Shown: one piece after another, positions 7,900 through 16,547 of the stretch | How the letters are laid out: the number at the start of each line of letters is the position of its first letter | How positions within the stretch are numbered: the first letter of the stretch is position 1 | Source: Parachlamydia acanthamoebae | GTDB taxonomy: Bacteria; Chlamydiota; Chlamydiia; Chlamydiales; Parachlamydiaceae | Assembly: GCF_000875975.1 (NCBI RefSeq) | Contig: NZ_BAWW01000066.1 | Coordinates: forward strand, 682,001 to 746,000 | Direction: 5' to 3' | Length of the DNA: 64,000 bases | Position numbers and translations under genes: made by a program | The notes under the pieces: model-generated | Seen by the model: the letters and a program-made list of their open reading frames with translations, nothing else | Told to the model about the DNA's origin: nothing | Database searches by the model: none

Positions 7900-10728
7900 T
7901 GTGCGGCAATGCAGCCCCCCGCTTAAGTTTATGTAATCATGGGATTCTTTATCGATATCAGCCGTGGTTTCAAGGATTCTGTTAAGCGGACTTCCGCAGA
8001 AGTAAGCAGAATTGATGCCTGCAGATTGAAGAATGAGCGTAAAGGTGTCACGCAAATAACTTTCTCCTGGAATGCCTTTGAAGCCATTTGTGATGATAAA
8101 ATCTCCTGAATTTCCTTTTCCAGCTATCGCATTCATATAGTTAATGGTATATTCAGAATTGATATAAATGCCAGGAATGGGGATGACGATGAAATCTTTT
8201 TTTTCTAATTCTTCCTGTATCCTCTGAAGGCGCATTTCATCTCTTTCTCGAAGTAACAGAGCATGTTCTAAAAATGATTCCAATGTTTTTCTTTCTAAAA
8301 AAGACAAACGAGCTTGGGATAAAATGTGTTCTAACGTCTGGGTTGTGACATGATGACTTTGTAAAAAAATCACCCCATTGGGGGCAGGAAGAACGAACAT
8401 ATCAATGTGAAGATCCAGTTGATTTTGTTGAAAACCGTAAGCGGGTTCCAAAATAACGAGTGGATAACCGAGTTCTTTTTCCATGGTGTCTTTAATCACT
8501 TCGATCTTTGCGATTGCTTTAGAAGCATCTGCATTTGAAACGCTTCTATTCAAGACATGTTTAAGTGTTTTTTTTGTCTTGTTTATCAGTTCTTCAGTCA
8601 AGATCCCTTGATTTTCTAGTTGTTCAATTTTTTCTATTATGCGTTGCTGCAAGATGCGGTCATTAAAAGTATGGTGAGCCTCCGCGATTAAATAGGAGTA
8701 AGTCACGTTTAATCCCCCACTCAAAACCATCATGTAACCTTGCGTATTGATGGCATGTAAAAGATTACCTCCTTCAAAGTAAAAAGTGGCGCATTTGTAT
8801 TGAAAAGGAAGAGCACTCGGTTCAAGCGCATCTAAATACCGATTATTGTAAGCCTCTCCCATTAAATGATGGCGCAAAGTAAAAGAGGGCGTAAAATAAG
8901 TACATGACTTAGGCAAAATCTTTTTTAAGCACGTTTCAGAAATCGTTCTTGGTTTTTTTTCTGTCCCAATAAAAGGGGTGAGCATTTCTTGTGAGGGCAA
9001 TCGAAAAAAGCAATCTCTAATCCAAGAAATTCGATTTTCTAAAGCATATGTGGAAAATCCTTCTATTTTAGAAATACTTTTCAAAGAGTTAGAAAGTGTT
9101 GTTGCTGGATTGTCAGACTGTTCGAAAAAGAGGGTTTTAAATTCCCAGTAGGAAGATTTAAATTTTTGAATTTCTTGTGTGTTTACTAAACTTTGCAATA
9201 ATTGTCTTTTCTCTGAGGATACGTGATGTGGGTTTAAACCTAGCTTTATGGGCGTTTTGGTTGACAAGGCTTTGATAAAAGTACATTCGATTTTGTTAAG
9301 CGATTTTCCTTCATTCTTCTGTTTTAAATAATACCGGTAAAAAAGATGAAAAGAGTCATCGTGTTTGGCCATCAAAGAAGCCACATAATTTGCTCGACAT
9401 AGGGTTTCCTTACATCTCGTTTGAAGACAGAAACCCATCAATTTTAAAAAAAAGGCACTTGTTTTTGTAGGGTACTCTTCAGAATCTGATTGTTTTTGAT
9501 CTTTTTCAGCATAACAAGGAAGCCTGACTAAGCTATGATTGGAATATTTAAGTGCAATGCTTATCAATTTTTTTATTATTTCATCTTTGGAATCTTCAAA
9601 AACTTCCTCTAGACGACAATAGAGATAACTTGGATCTTTGATCCAAAACAAAATGCAGGCATAGACAGCTAATAAATATTCATTGTAAGAGGCAGAAGGA
9701 ATAGAATCTTTATCATCAAAATTCTTTAATAATAAAAATTGAAAAACACTGAGATTCTCATATCCTTTAGCTCTGATGAGAAATTGTTTCTTCTCGCGGC
9801 AGCTAAGCAATTCATAGATCTCAGAAAAAATGCTAATTAAGGCTTTATTTGTATTCTTTTGATTACTCTTGATCATTTTTAACAAGGTTTTTGCCCATCG
9901 ATGCTTCGCTTTGGGATAGTTATTAAACCAGAGGTACAAATTTTTAATTGCTGTTTTATGATGGTTTTTAATTAGGTGAACAAAAAGCGCATCTAAGAGT
10001 TTCGAATAGGATTTTTCATTTTTTTCAAATATGCGATGAAGAAGAGGATCTATTAAAGTTGCATGATGGGCCATCAGAAAGCAAAAGAATGAGACATCGT
10101 GTGTTTGAATGGAATAGTTGAAAAATGCAATCCCTCCTCCATTTTCTTTAAATAATAGATGTGGATAAGCTTCAAACAAGCGAATACAGAGTTTCATTCC
10201 AAGAGAATGATTCTTCAGCAAGATTTTATAAAGCCATTCATTGACAAGAGGGATGTACCGATTATCGAGTGCAAGGTGCTTCAAGCATAGATGTAAATCG
10301 TTGATTTCATCCTCGAGAAGGGGGCGACTATTGGCGAGAGATAGAATGCAGTGAATTTGAATCTGATCTCTTAGGAAAAAGCATTGAAGAAGTTGTTTTT
10401 CAAAAAAAAATTGAGGGTGTGTTTTTTTACGGAATTTCTTTAAAAGTTTAGTTTCAATAATGCTTAAAAGATGGTCGTTTTGAATCCATTCAATATCCTG
10501 CTTTAAAGAAATTTCAAGACCAGGCTTCAGTAGATTTAATTGCGCTTGAATATAGCCAAAAACATGTTTACAGATTAACTTCACTTTGAGCAAAGATACA
10601 CTTTTGCTTGTATGGGAGGCATCTAAGGAAATGTATTTGTCATGTAACTCAATTGTTTTCCAATCCTCGATATCTTTTAAATGAGTCCGGATTAATTCCA
10701 ACTGACGCGAGTCATATGCTAAAAACAT
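7888..10728 (-). CDS. Large protein with C-terminal pentein (guanidino-modifying/deiminase-like) domain
   Basis: A 946-residue protein with no signal peptide. Roughly residues 1-560 are helical, rich in Leu, Lys, His and Phe, and not recognised. From about 600 to the end the pattern resembles penteins (arginine deiminase, agmatine deiminase, protein-arginine deiminase). FEGGN has E652. LHIDMF has H774 and D776. The extreme C-terminus GGLHCRT has C941, the place of the catalytic cysteine in GGGxxHCxT or VHCGT motifs. All four usual active-site positions are therefore occupied. The long insertion between EGGN and HID (about 120 residues) contains a coiled-coil-like helix. It could deiminate arginine residues or a small guanidino compound, and a secreted effector role is possible. 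It stands next to RNA-processing genes without an obvious functional link. Confidence 0.6.
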   Translation of the reverse strand: MFLAYDSRQLELIRTHLKDIEDWKTIELHDKYISLDASHTSKSVSLLKVKLICKHVFGYIQAQLNLLKPGLEISLKQDIEWIQNDHLLSIIETKLLKKFRKKTHPQFFFEKQLLQCFFLRDQIQIHCILSLANSRPLLEDEINDLHLCLKHLALDNRYIPLVNEWLYKILLKNHSLGMKLCIRLFEAYPHLLFKENGGGIAFFNYSIQTHDVSFFCFLMAHHATLIDPLLHRIFEKNEKSYSKLLDALFVHLIKNHHKTAIKNLYLWFNNYPKAKHRWAKTLLKMIKSNQKNTNKALISIFSEIYELLSCREKKQFLIRAKGYENLSVFQFLLLKNFDDKDSIPSASYNEYLLAVYACILFWIKDPSYLYCRLEEVFEDSKDEIIKKLISIALKYSNHSLVRLPCYAEKDQKQSDSEEYPTKTSAFFLKLMGFCLQTRCKETLCRANYVASLMAKHDDSFHLFYRYYLKQKNEGKSLNKIECTFIKALSTKTPIKLGLNPHHVSSEKRQLLQSLVNTQEIQKFKSSYWEFKTLFFEQSDNPATTLSNSLKSISKIEGFSTYALENRISWIRDCFFRLPSQEMLTPFIGTEKKPRTISETCLKKILPKSCTYFTPSFTLRHHLMGEAYNNRYLDALEPSALPFQYKCATFYFEGGNLLHAINTQGYMMVLSGGLNVTYSYLIAEAHHTFNDRILQQRIIEKIEQLENQGILTEELINKTKKTLKHVLNRSVSNADASKAIAKIEVIKDTMEKELGYPLVILEPAYGFQQNQLDLHIDMFVLPAPNGVIFLQSHHVTTQTLEHILSQARLSFLERKTLESFLEHALLLRERDEMRLQRIQEELEKKDFIVIPIPGIYINSEYTINYMNAIAGKGNSGDFIITNGFKGIPGESYLRDTFTLILQSAGINSAYFCGSPLNRILETTADIDKESHDYINLSGGLHCRTLEC

Positions 10729-10735
10729 AGGTGGG

Positions 10736-11500
10736 TTATTTTTTTAAATAATGGAGTAAAATTGCTCCTGCTACAGCCACATTCAAAGATTCCATTTTTC
10801 CAGACATCGGAATTGTCACATGTTGAGAAAATAAAGGATGGGTGGAAGAAGAGACCCCTCGAGCTTCGTTACTAAGTACTAAAGCGACTTTTTCAGGGGC
10901 TGTGATGTCTTGCATCGGAGTACCTGAAACGTCGGCTACCCAAGTTGTTAATTTATTGTGAGTGAGAATCTCTTCAAGCTCTTGTAAATCCCCTTTTCGA
11001 TAGGGAAGGCGAAACGTTGCTCCGCGAGCTGAGCGGATGGCTTTTTCATTAAAAATATCGCAACTTTGATTCACAATAAATATGCCTTCCCACCCAAAAG
11101 CTAAAGCGCTTCTAATGAGTGTGCCCAAATTTCCAGGATCATTGATCTGATTGAGAACGAGTAGAGAGCGGATGTTTTTCAAAGGTGAGGGGGAAGGCAT
11201 TTTGACTTCAGCCAAGACTCCTGGAGAATGTTGCATGCCCGATATTTTATCCAAAATGGCTTGATCAACCTGAAGGATTTCCTCAGCAGAAATTTCAGAA
11301 GGGATTAAGCATAAGTCTACTGTCAAAAGCCTTTTGATGGGATGTGTTTTAGCCACTTCGGCAATGACCGTGCTCCCTTCTAAAACGACACTTTGATGCT
11401 CTTGTCTGTAATCGCTATTTTGACGAATTTTTACTAAATGCTTAACAAGAGGATTTTGTAAACTAGAAAGTGATCGGATATTAGTCATCATAATGGCCAT
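10736..11500 (-). CDS. SpoU/TrmH-family RNA 2'-O-methyltransferase (RlmB-like)
   Basis: A 254-residue SPOUT-class methyltransferase that transfers a methyl group from S-adenosylmethionine to a ribose 2'-OH in rRNA or tRNA. The N-terminal substrate-binding domain includes IRSLSSLQNPLVKHL. The C-terminal knot carries motif 1 (NQINDPGNLGTLIRSALAFG), motif 2 (LVLSNEARGVSS) and motif 3 (IPMSGKMESLNVAVAGAILLH). The start lies inside the 3' end of the CCA-enzyme gene (13-base overlap), so the two form a coupled minus-strand pair for RNA maturation. The exact target nucleotide cannot be assigned. A second member of the family is at 57.9-58.7 kb. Confidence 0.86.
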   Translation of the reverse strand: MAIMMTNIRSLSSLQNPLVKHLVKIRQNSDYRQEHQSVVLEGSTVIAEVAKTHPIKRLLTVDLCLIPSEISAEEILQVDQAILDKISGMQHSPGVLAEVKMPSPSPLKNIRSLLVLNQINDPGNLGTLIRSALAFGWEGIFIVNQSCDIFNEKAIRSARGATFRLPYRKGDLQELEEILTHNKLTTWVADVSGTPMQDITAPEKVALVLSNEARGVSSSTHPLFSQHVTIPMSGKMESLNVAVAGAILLHYLKK

Positions 11501-12726
11501 AAGGGGGATTGTTTAAGACTCGACAAGGCATCTTGTGCATTTTCGAGATTATTTAAAATTACGATCTTCTCAGCTTCTTTTAAAAGAAGGCCCATTTGTT
11601 TACTAGGAAGAATCCCTTGATCCATCAAAAAAGCGGAAGAAATGAGGGAATTTTTGTGTTGGATTCGTTCAATATGTTTGGCTAGTTTTTTTCTCAGGTT
11701 TTTATGGAAGTTTGCTAAATCTGTTCGCTCTTCCTCTGTTGCGGCATTGGCTATCATGATATCAAGACAAATTTGTGCTTCTGGCAGAGCATAATAATGG
11801 GTCCATTCGACCCAGTTGTCACCCGCATTGGCACTATTCATCAAATTTTGACCTTTTCGATAAACTTCGACATAATGGCAATCCCGTTTGCTTGTTTTCA
11901 GTTCTTTAAAAATATCTAAAAGGGTTGTCAAAGAAAGATCAGGAAACAGCTGTGCGAGATAGAGGATTGTTGGGGTTTCGTGAGGATACAAATGAAAGCT
12001 TTTGACGCGGTGTTTGATAGCATTTAAATGTGTATTTGCAAGGGTTGGAAAAATTTCAGCTAAGAGTTGCAACCGATGGAGTTCGATTAAAGCGTGGTCG
12101 AAAGAAGGGTAATTACTCATTTTGCAGAATTCTTGCCAGATTCTTTCCATCGCGACCGATGGAAAAAGAGTTGATGCATTTTCAATGATGGCTTCTTGCG
12201 TATCAGTATCAATGATAAAACCAAAACGGGAGGCGAAGCGGATCGCGCGTACCATTCTCAAGCGGTCTTCTAAAAAACGTTCTTGAGGGTTGCCTATTGT
12301 GCGAATGATACCAAGATCTAAGTCTACGGCTCCGCGTACAAAATCAAAAATGGTATCCTCGATTGGATCATAGAACATCCCGTTGATGGTGAAGTCACGT
12401 CTTTTAGCATCTTCTTGAGGTGTTGATAATTGAATTTTTGAGGGTTTACGTCCATCGAGATAATCAAAATCTTGACGAAATGTGGAAATTTCATATTGAT
12501 GTCCTTCGATGAGAACGATGACGACCCCAAAGGCAAGACCAACGAGTAAAGTGTGAGGGAATAGATCTAAAATTTTCTCTGGCGGGGCATTGGTTGCAAT
12601 ATCGATATCAGAGGACGGGTGGCCCATGAGATAATCGCGGACCCAGCCTCCGGCAAAATAGGCAATATATCCTGCTTTGACAAGTTTTTTGACGATTTCC
12701 GTAGCGTGTAATTGTGCTTCATCCAT
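11488..12726 (-). CDS. cca: CCA tRNA nucleotidyltransferase / poly(A) polymerase family
   Basis: A class II nucleotidyltransferase of 412 residues. It shows YFAGGWVRDYLMG (nucleotide-binding GG and RRD-type motif), SDIDIATNA (catalytic DxD), RRDFTINGM, and the RNA-binding motif EDRLRMVRAIRFASRFGF, followed by a helical C-terminal domain. Family members add CCA to tRNA 3' ends or act as poly(A) polymerases; sequence alone does not separate them cleanly. The tRNA-Arg in this window lacks encoded CCA, so a CCA-adding activity is needed in this organism. It overlaps the downstream SpoU methyltransferase by 13 bases. Confidence 0.87.
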   Translation of the reverse strand: MDEAQLHATEIVKKLVKAGYIAYFAGGWVRDYLMGHPSSDIDIATNAPPEKILDLFPHTLLVGLAFGVVIVLIEGHQYEISTFRQDFDYLDGRKPSKIQLSTPQEDAKRRDFTINGMFYDPIEDTIFDFVRGAVDLDLGIIRTIGNPQERFLEDRLRMVRAIRFASRFGFIIDTDTQEAIIENASTLFPSVAMERIWQEFCKMSNYPSFDHALIELHRLQLLAEIFPTLANTHLNAIKHRVKSFHLYPHETPTILYLAQLFPDLSLTTLLDIFKELKTSKRDCHYVEVYRKGQNLMNSANAGDNWVEWTHYYALPEAQICLDIMIANAATEEERTDLANFHKNLRKKLAKHIERIQHKNSLISSAFLMDQGILPSKQMGLLLKEAEKIVILNNLENAQDALSSLKQSPLWPL

Positions 12727-12791
12727 GCGGCTTTAACCGAGTTTTAGCGCTATTGTACTGGATGTGAGGATGCACAACAAGAGAAAATATC

Positions 12792-14024
12792 TTAATACGT
12801 AACCAATTCGCCTTTCTGAACCGTTTGATTGATTTGCATTCCCCAAATTTTCCAATTTCCAAGTTCTTTTTTTAAAGCATAGTCAATTGTCATACTCTTA
12901 TTGAGTTGGTGTAATTCAACTTCTATGACACCAATTTCACGTTCAATGACTGATTGACCATATTTGATCGATTCATATTGGCTTAAGAGGGGGAATTCTT
13001 TGATATATTTTTCAAATAAAGGTAAAGGAGTGTTGATTTGAAATTCTTTGGAAGTGAGTTGGTAAGCTTCTTTTAACTTGCCTTTTGAAATCGCCGACAA
13101 TTGTTTATCCACAACAATTTGCAAGCTTTTAGCGGGATTATTCAAAGGAGAATTTTTATCTGAAGTCAGATAAAAACGCATACTCCAGACCTTCCACTGT
13201 CCATGTTCTTTTTCAAGCTCATATTCAATCGGGTATTTTCCTGAAGGGGTGTGGAGGATAACAACTATCTGTGGACGCTCTTCTGAACTAACAAAATCTT
13301 TAAAATCGATATGTTCATAATTAAATACAAAAGGGTAGGTTGAAACAAATTTTTCAAATTCATCAAAAGGCGTTTCTTTTTGGAATTGTTTGGATATTGT
13401 TTTGGTATAAGCGCTATGTGAATCCTCAGCTTTTAAATAGGCTAATTGGTTTTTTACGAGCATTTGGAGTTGATTTTGTTGTTCAGAGCTCGAATTAGAA
13501 ATGTGAGGGTCAATGAGCTCGATGCTTAAGATTTTCCAAAAACCGTCTTCGTCAATAAGCTTGTATTCTATATTTAACTTTTGATTGTCTTTAGAAATCA
13601 ATATGCCTTTGAGTGTTAAAATATTATCTTGAAAAGTAGACTCATAGAAGTTAATCGTTTTATTTTTATGAAAAGCTGGTTGATGCTGAATGAATTCCCT
13701 GAATTTGTCTAGACTTGTGGTATTTTGGAACTCTTTAGATGTATAGCTATAATAGGCTTCCGTAATTTTATTAGCTCTTAAGGCTTCCAGTTGTTTTTCT
13801 ACTGTCTCTGTTAATTCCTTAGATGCAATGTAAACGAATATGAAAAAAAGAAGAGCGAGGATGGCAAAAATAGAGAGCCATTTTTTCCAGCGAAATTTTT
13901 TTTGTAACGGAGGCGAAGGTGGTGATGGTATCTGACCAGGCTCTTGTGGATTAGCCTTTTTACCGCAAGAAGGGCAAAATTGGCTATTGTCCGATAAGGG
14001 AGCTCCACAGTTTGTACAAAACAT
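12792..14024 (-). CDS. Zinc-ribbon membrane protein with three tandem repeat domains
   Basis: A 410-residue protein of unknown function. The N-terminus is a zinc ribbon (MFCTNCGAPL, FCPSCGKKA) in the cytoplasm. One membrane helix follows at about 48-68 (WLSIFAILALLFFIFVYIA). The outside part contains three tandem copies of a domain of about 105 residues. Each starts like KQLxALxxGKxxEAYxxTSKEFQ, then xxPLxxFxKFIxxxP, and ends like YxLxKExGxWKIWxMxI. The repeats resemble small SnoaL/DUF4864-type cone folds (inference). Such proteins often sense or organise envelope components, but nothing here shows a specific job. It is separated from cca by about 65 bases and from the gene upstream by 155 bases. 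Confidence 0.7.
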   Translation of the reverse strand: MFCTNCGAPLSDNSQFCPSCGKKANPQEPGQIPSPPSPPLQKKFRWKKWLSIFAILALLFFIFVYIASKELTETVEKQLEALRANKITEAYYSYTSKEFQNTTSLDKFREFIQHQPAFHKNKTINFYESTFQDNILTLKGILISKDNQKLNIEYKLIDEDGFWKILSIELIDPHISNSSSEQQNQLQMLVKNQLAYLKAEDSHSAYTKTISKQFQKETPFDEFEKFVSTYPFVFNYEHIDFKDFVSSEERPQIVVILHTPSGKYPIEYELEKEHGQWKVWSMRFYLTSDKNSPLNNPAKSLQIVVDKQLSAISKGKLKEAYQLTSKEFQINTPLPLFEKYIKEFPLLSQYESIKYGQSVIEREIGVIEVELHQLNKSMTIDYALKKELGNWKIWGMQINQTVQKGELVTY

Positions 14025-14179
14025 AATTGTTTAACCCTTTGATAAAAGTTAAAAAGTAGCTAGATAGCGATAAAATCTAGAACACCACCGGAAAAAGGAA
14101 GAGCCCTTATTGGTGACCTGTCTTTAAACTTGACAATGGGAATGAAAGATAAAAAAATCAAATATTTTTTGTTGTTTTT

Positions 14180-15235
14180 TTAGAATGAGCCAAGGCTTTT
14201 ATGGTAGGAACCATAATGTTCAATTAAATAATCAGCTTTTTTGTAATTGGCTTTTTTTAATTCTTCGTAGATACGCAAACCTTGAGCATTGGCGCCTTGC
14301 TGAAAGTAAAGCGCCCCTAATTTAAATAGGGTATCGAGATCGTGTGGGCAGAGCTTTAAAATGGCTTCATATTCTCGGATTTCTTCCTCAGGCATCCTTA
14401 AATCATGGTAGCTATAAGCCAGCTGGGCGTGAATCCAAGGATCATTAGGAGCATAGTCGTTCAAAATTTTAAATTCTTCAATGGCTCTTTCAGCAGTTTT
14501 ACGGAATTGAAGAGCAAAAGCTTCACTATTTCTTTGAGGAGGAATCCATCGATCTTCAGCTGTACCCTCCGTTTCAGGGGATTGGGCATAAAGACCTGAT
14601 AGCATCACATAGGCATTTGCAAGAGCTGCGTGAACTTCTAAATTGGTGGGTTCAAAACGAACTAAACGTAAATATTCTTCTACGGATGTATTCAGAAGTA
14701 ACTCTTTCGTTCGATGAATGTCTTCCCAATGCAATTGGCAGCTTAGCTTTTCAAAAGAAGATGTAAGAGAATTCAAAAAGGCGGGAGGGCGATAAAAAGT
14801 ATATTCTTTTCCATCTAGGTGTGCTGCAAATTTGCAGCAAGCGTTGGCGAGGGATACATGATGCTCAGGAACGCCTTCTTTATAGCTAAATAAATTTTTA
14901 CATGCTTTTAAGTAACGTTCCTTAACATCAGTTAGTTGCTCTCGTTTTTTTGTTTGAAAGTAGAGAGTCAAAATAAAATAAGTAAAAACGGTGAGAAAAA
15001 TAAAAGCTAAACTAAAAGCTAAAAATGAAGAGTTAATTAAAAATGCAAAAAAAGAAATTAAAAGTGATATTTCAATAAATATCGTAAATAAAAAAAGTGC
15101 ATGAAATAAAATATGCCCTTTAATTATTTTTTCAATTTGCGGTTCTACAAAACTGATCACTTTGTTAATTTGTTCATTAAAAAAAATGTGATCTAGCTGA
15201 AAGAAACCATCACTTTCAACTTTTGGAGATGCCAT
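14180..15235 (-). CDS. Membrane-anchored TPR-like protein, unknown function
   Basis: A 351-residue protein with two closely spaced membrane helices at about 42-95 (HALFLFTIFIEISLLISFFA and SFLAFSLAFIFLTVFTYFIL). A cytoplasmic helical region follows. The C-terminal half has TPR-type pairs: NLEVHAALANAYVMLSGLYA, DPWIHAQLAYSYHDLRMPEEEIREYEAILKL (residue numbers about 255-290) and DLDTLFKLGALYFQQGANAQGLRIYEEL. The role is probably a scaffold at the inner membrane (inference). The start ATG at 15235 is followed by a plausible soluble N-terminus. The gene may be first in the minus-strand run toward the zinc-ribbon gene. Confidence 0.65.
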   Translation of the reverse strand: MASPKVESDGFFQLDHIFFNEQINKVISFVEPQIEKIIKGHILFHALFLFTIFIEISLLISFFAFLINSSFLAFSLAFIFLTVFTYFILTLYFQTKKREQLTDVKERYLKACKNLFSYKEGVPEHHVSLANACCKFAAHLDGKEYTFYRPPAFLNSLTSSFEKLSCQLHWEDIHRTKELLLNTSVEEYLRLVRFEPTNLEVHAALANAYVMLSGLYAQSPETEGTAEDRWIPPQRNSEAFALQFRKTAERAIEEFKILNDYAPNDPWIHAQLAYSYHDLRMPEEEIREYEAILKLCPHDLDTLFKLGALYFQQGANAQGLRIYEELKKANYKKADYLIEHYGSYHKSLGSF

Positions 15236-15524
15236 GGCGTAATCCCTGATCGCTCAATACCGATATATATCAGGGTTATAGTGTTGTTTCGAAATTTATA
15301 CAAGAGATTTCTACTTACTTTAAGAACTTTTGGGAGACCAAATGTATTATTTTAATTAAACGTTTAAGTAAAAATATTCAATTTATTTAAGCTGTTTTTC
15401 TGTATTTAGTTTTTATTCGTTAACTAATGATAAGGAAGTGTGGTTTTGTAAAACTAAATACATTTTATAATAAATAAAATGAAAAACTGAAATTTAGCAA
15501 ACAACAGCGTGAAAAAAATTGCAT
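15236..15524. other. AT-rich spacer upstream of the TPR-like gene
   Basis: About 289 bases without a credible gene. It should hold the promoter of the minus-strand TPR-like gene and the transcript end of the DMT transporter. A perfect 12-base palindrome, TTAAACGTTTAA, lies at 15356-15367, about 120 bases upstream of the TPR-like start, and could be an operator. I see no clear terminator hairpin and no good promoter consensus. Confidence 0.4.
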
Positions 15525-16463
15525 TTAGCCATTAATAAGTTCAGCTGAAGGTTCCGGAGTTTGTACAACAATGGGTTTTTTGAGTTCTTCCAAATAGAAC
15601 ACAAAAAGTCCGATTAAAACAATGCCGGCCGAGATAAAGAAAGGTAATGAAACGGTCTCTCCCAAGTAAAACCAGCCAAATAAGGCCGTAAAGAAAGGTG
15701 TGGTAAAACCAGCAAAGGACATAAAAGTGGGAGAATATTTGCGCAGTAAAAACCCATATAAATTGTAACAAATCAGATTTGAAACAATGATTAGCAAAAT
15801 CGCACATTCAACGAAGGGGAAGAATTCGTTATAAGGAGCAGGACTCCAGCTTTCGACGCCCCATGAATGAATAAGGGCGAATGAACCTCCAATCAGCATG
15901 CTTACACCATTCGCCATCATGGGGGAATAGCCGCGGTCAGCAACGAGTTGTTTGAGTAGAATCCAGCCATAAACACTCGATATAGCCGCGATGATCACCG
16001 CAATTTCTGCCCAAGACAGAATAAAAAAGTGACCGGTTAATTCTTCTTCTTGGGTGGTCGTTAAAAGAATCGGAATAAATCCTGAAAATCCAATAAGAAG
16101 TCCTAACCACTTTTTCCCAGTCATTACTTCTGAAAATAGAAGATAGGATAAAAGAGCGGATACGAAAGGGGAAAGGCTATAAATAAAACAGGTTTTAAAA
16201 GTGGTTAAGTATTTAAGCCCCCAAAATTCCAAAATATTTGTTAGATAGATACTAAAAAAGCCTAACCCGACAAATAGAAAAAGATCTTTTTTAGAAATGG
16301 TAAATTGGTCACGTGCCCGGAAAAACTGATAGGCTAACATTAAAATCCCAGCACATAGCATGCGTGTGCCCACAAAGAAAAAAGGTTGAGCATATTGCAA
16401 GCCAGTCTTGGAAATAGTGAAGACACTAGCGAATAGAGCATAAAGGAGAATGACTAAGTACAT
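15525..16463 (-). CDS. DMT-superfamily (EamA) transporter
   Basis: A 312-residue inner-membrane protein with about ten hydrophobic helices, the two-fold EamA layout. The first half runs from YLVILLYALFASVFTISK through ALLSYLLFSEVMTGKKWLG. The second half repeats the pattern, ending FAGFTTPFFTALFGWFYLGE and ISAGIVLIGLFVFYLEELKK. The GE-containing helix ends (LFSEVMTGKKW, FYLGETVSLPF) are typical of the family. Substrates of DMT proteins include amino acids, metabolites, S-adenosylmethionine and drugs; nothing here picks one. An obligate intracellular bacterium could use it for metabolite exchange (inference). The gene is 84 bases upstream of the end of the CNNM-type gene's neighbour region and on the same strand. 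Confidence 0.82.
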   Translation of the reverse strand: MYLVILLYALFASVFTISKTGLQYAQPFFFVGTRMLCAGILMLAYQFFRARDQFTISKKDLFLFVGLGFFSIYLTNILEFWGLKYLTTFKTCFIYSLSPFVSALLSYLLFSEVMTGKKWLGLLIGFSGFIPILLTTTQEEELTGHFFILSWAEIAVIIAAISSVYGWILLKQLVADRGYSPMMANGVSMLIGGSFALIHSWGVESWSPAPYNEFFPFVECAILLIIVSNLICYNLYGFLLRKYSPTFMSFAGFTTPFFTALFGWFYLGETVSLPFFISAGIVLIGLFVFYLEELKKPIVVQTPEPSAELING

Positions 16464-16547
16464 ATTTAACCTAACTTCCTAGGAGGCATAATAAAGATAA
16501 AACAAAAGTATAATCTAAATTGCGAAAGAAATAAATTAAAATCGTTT

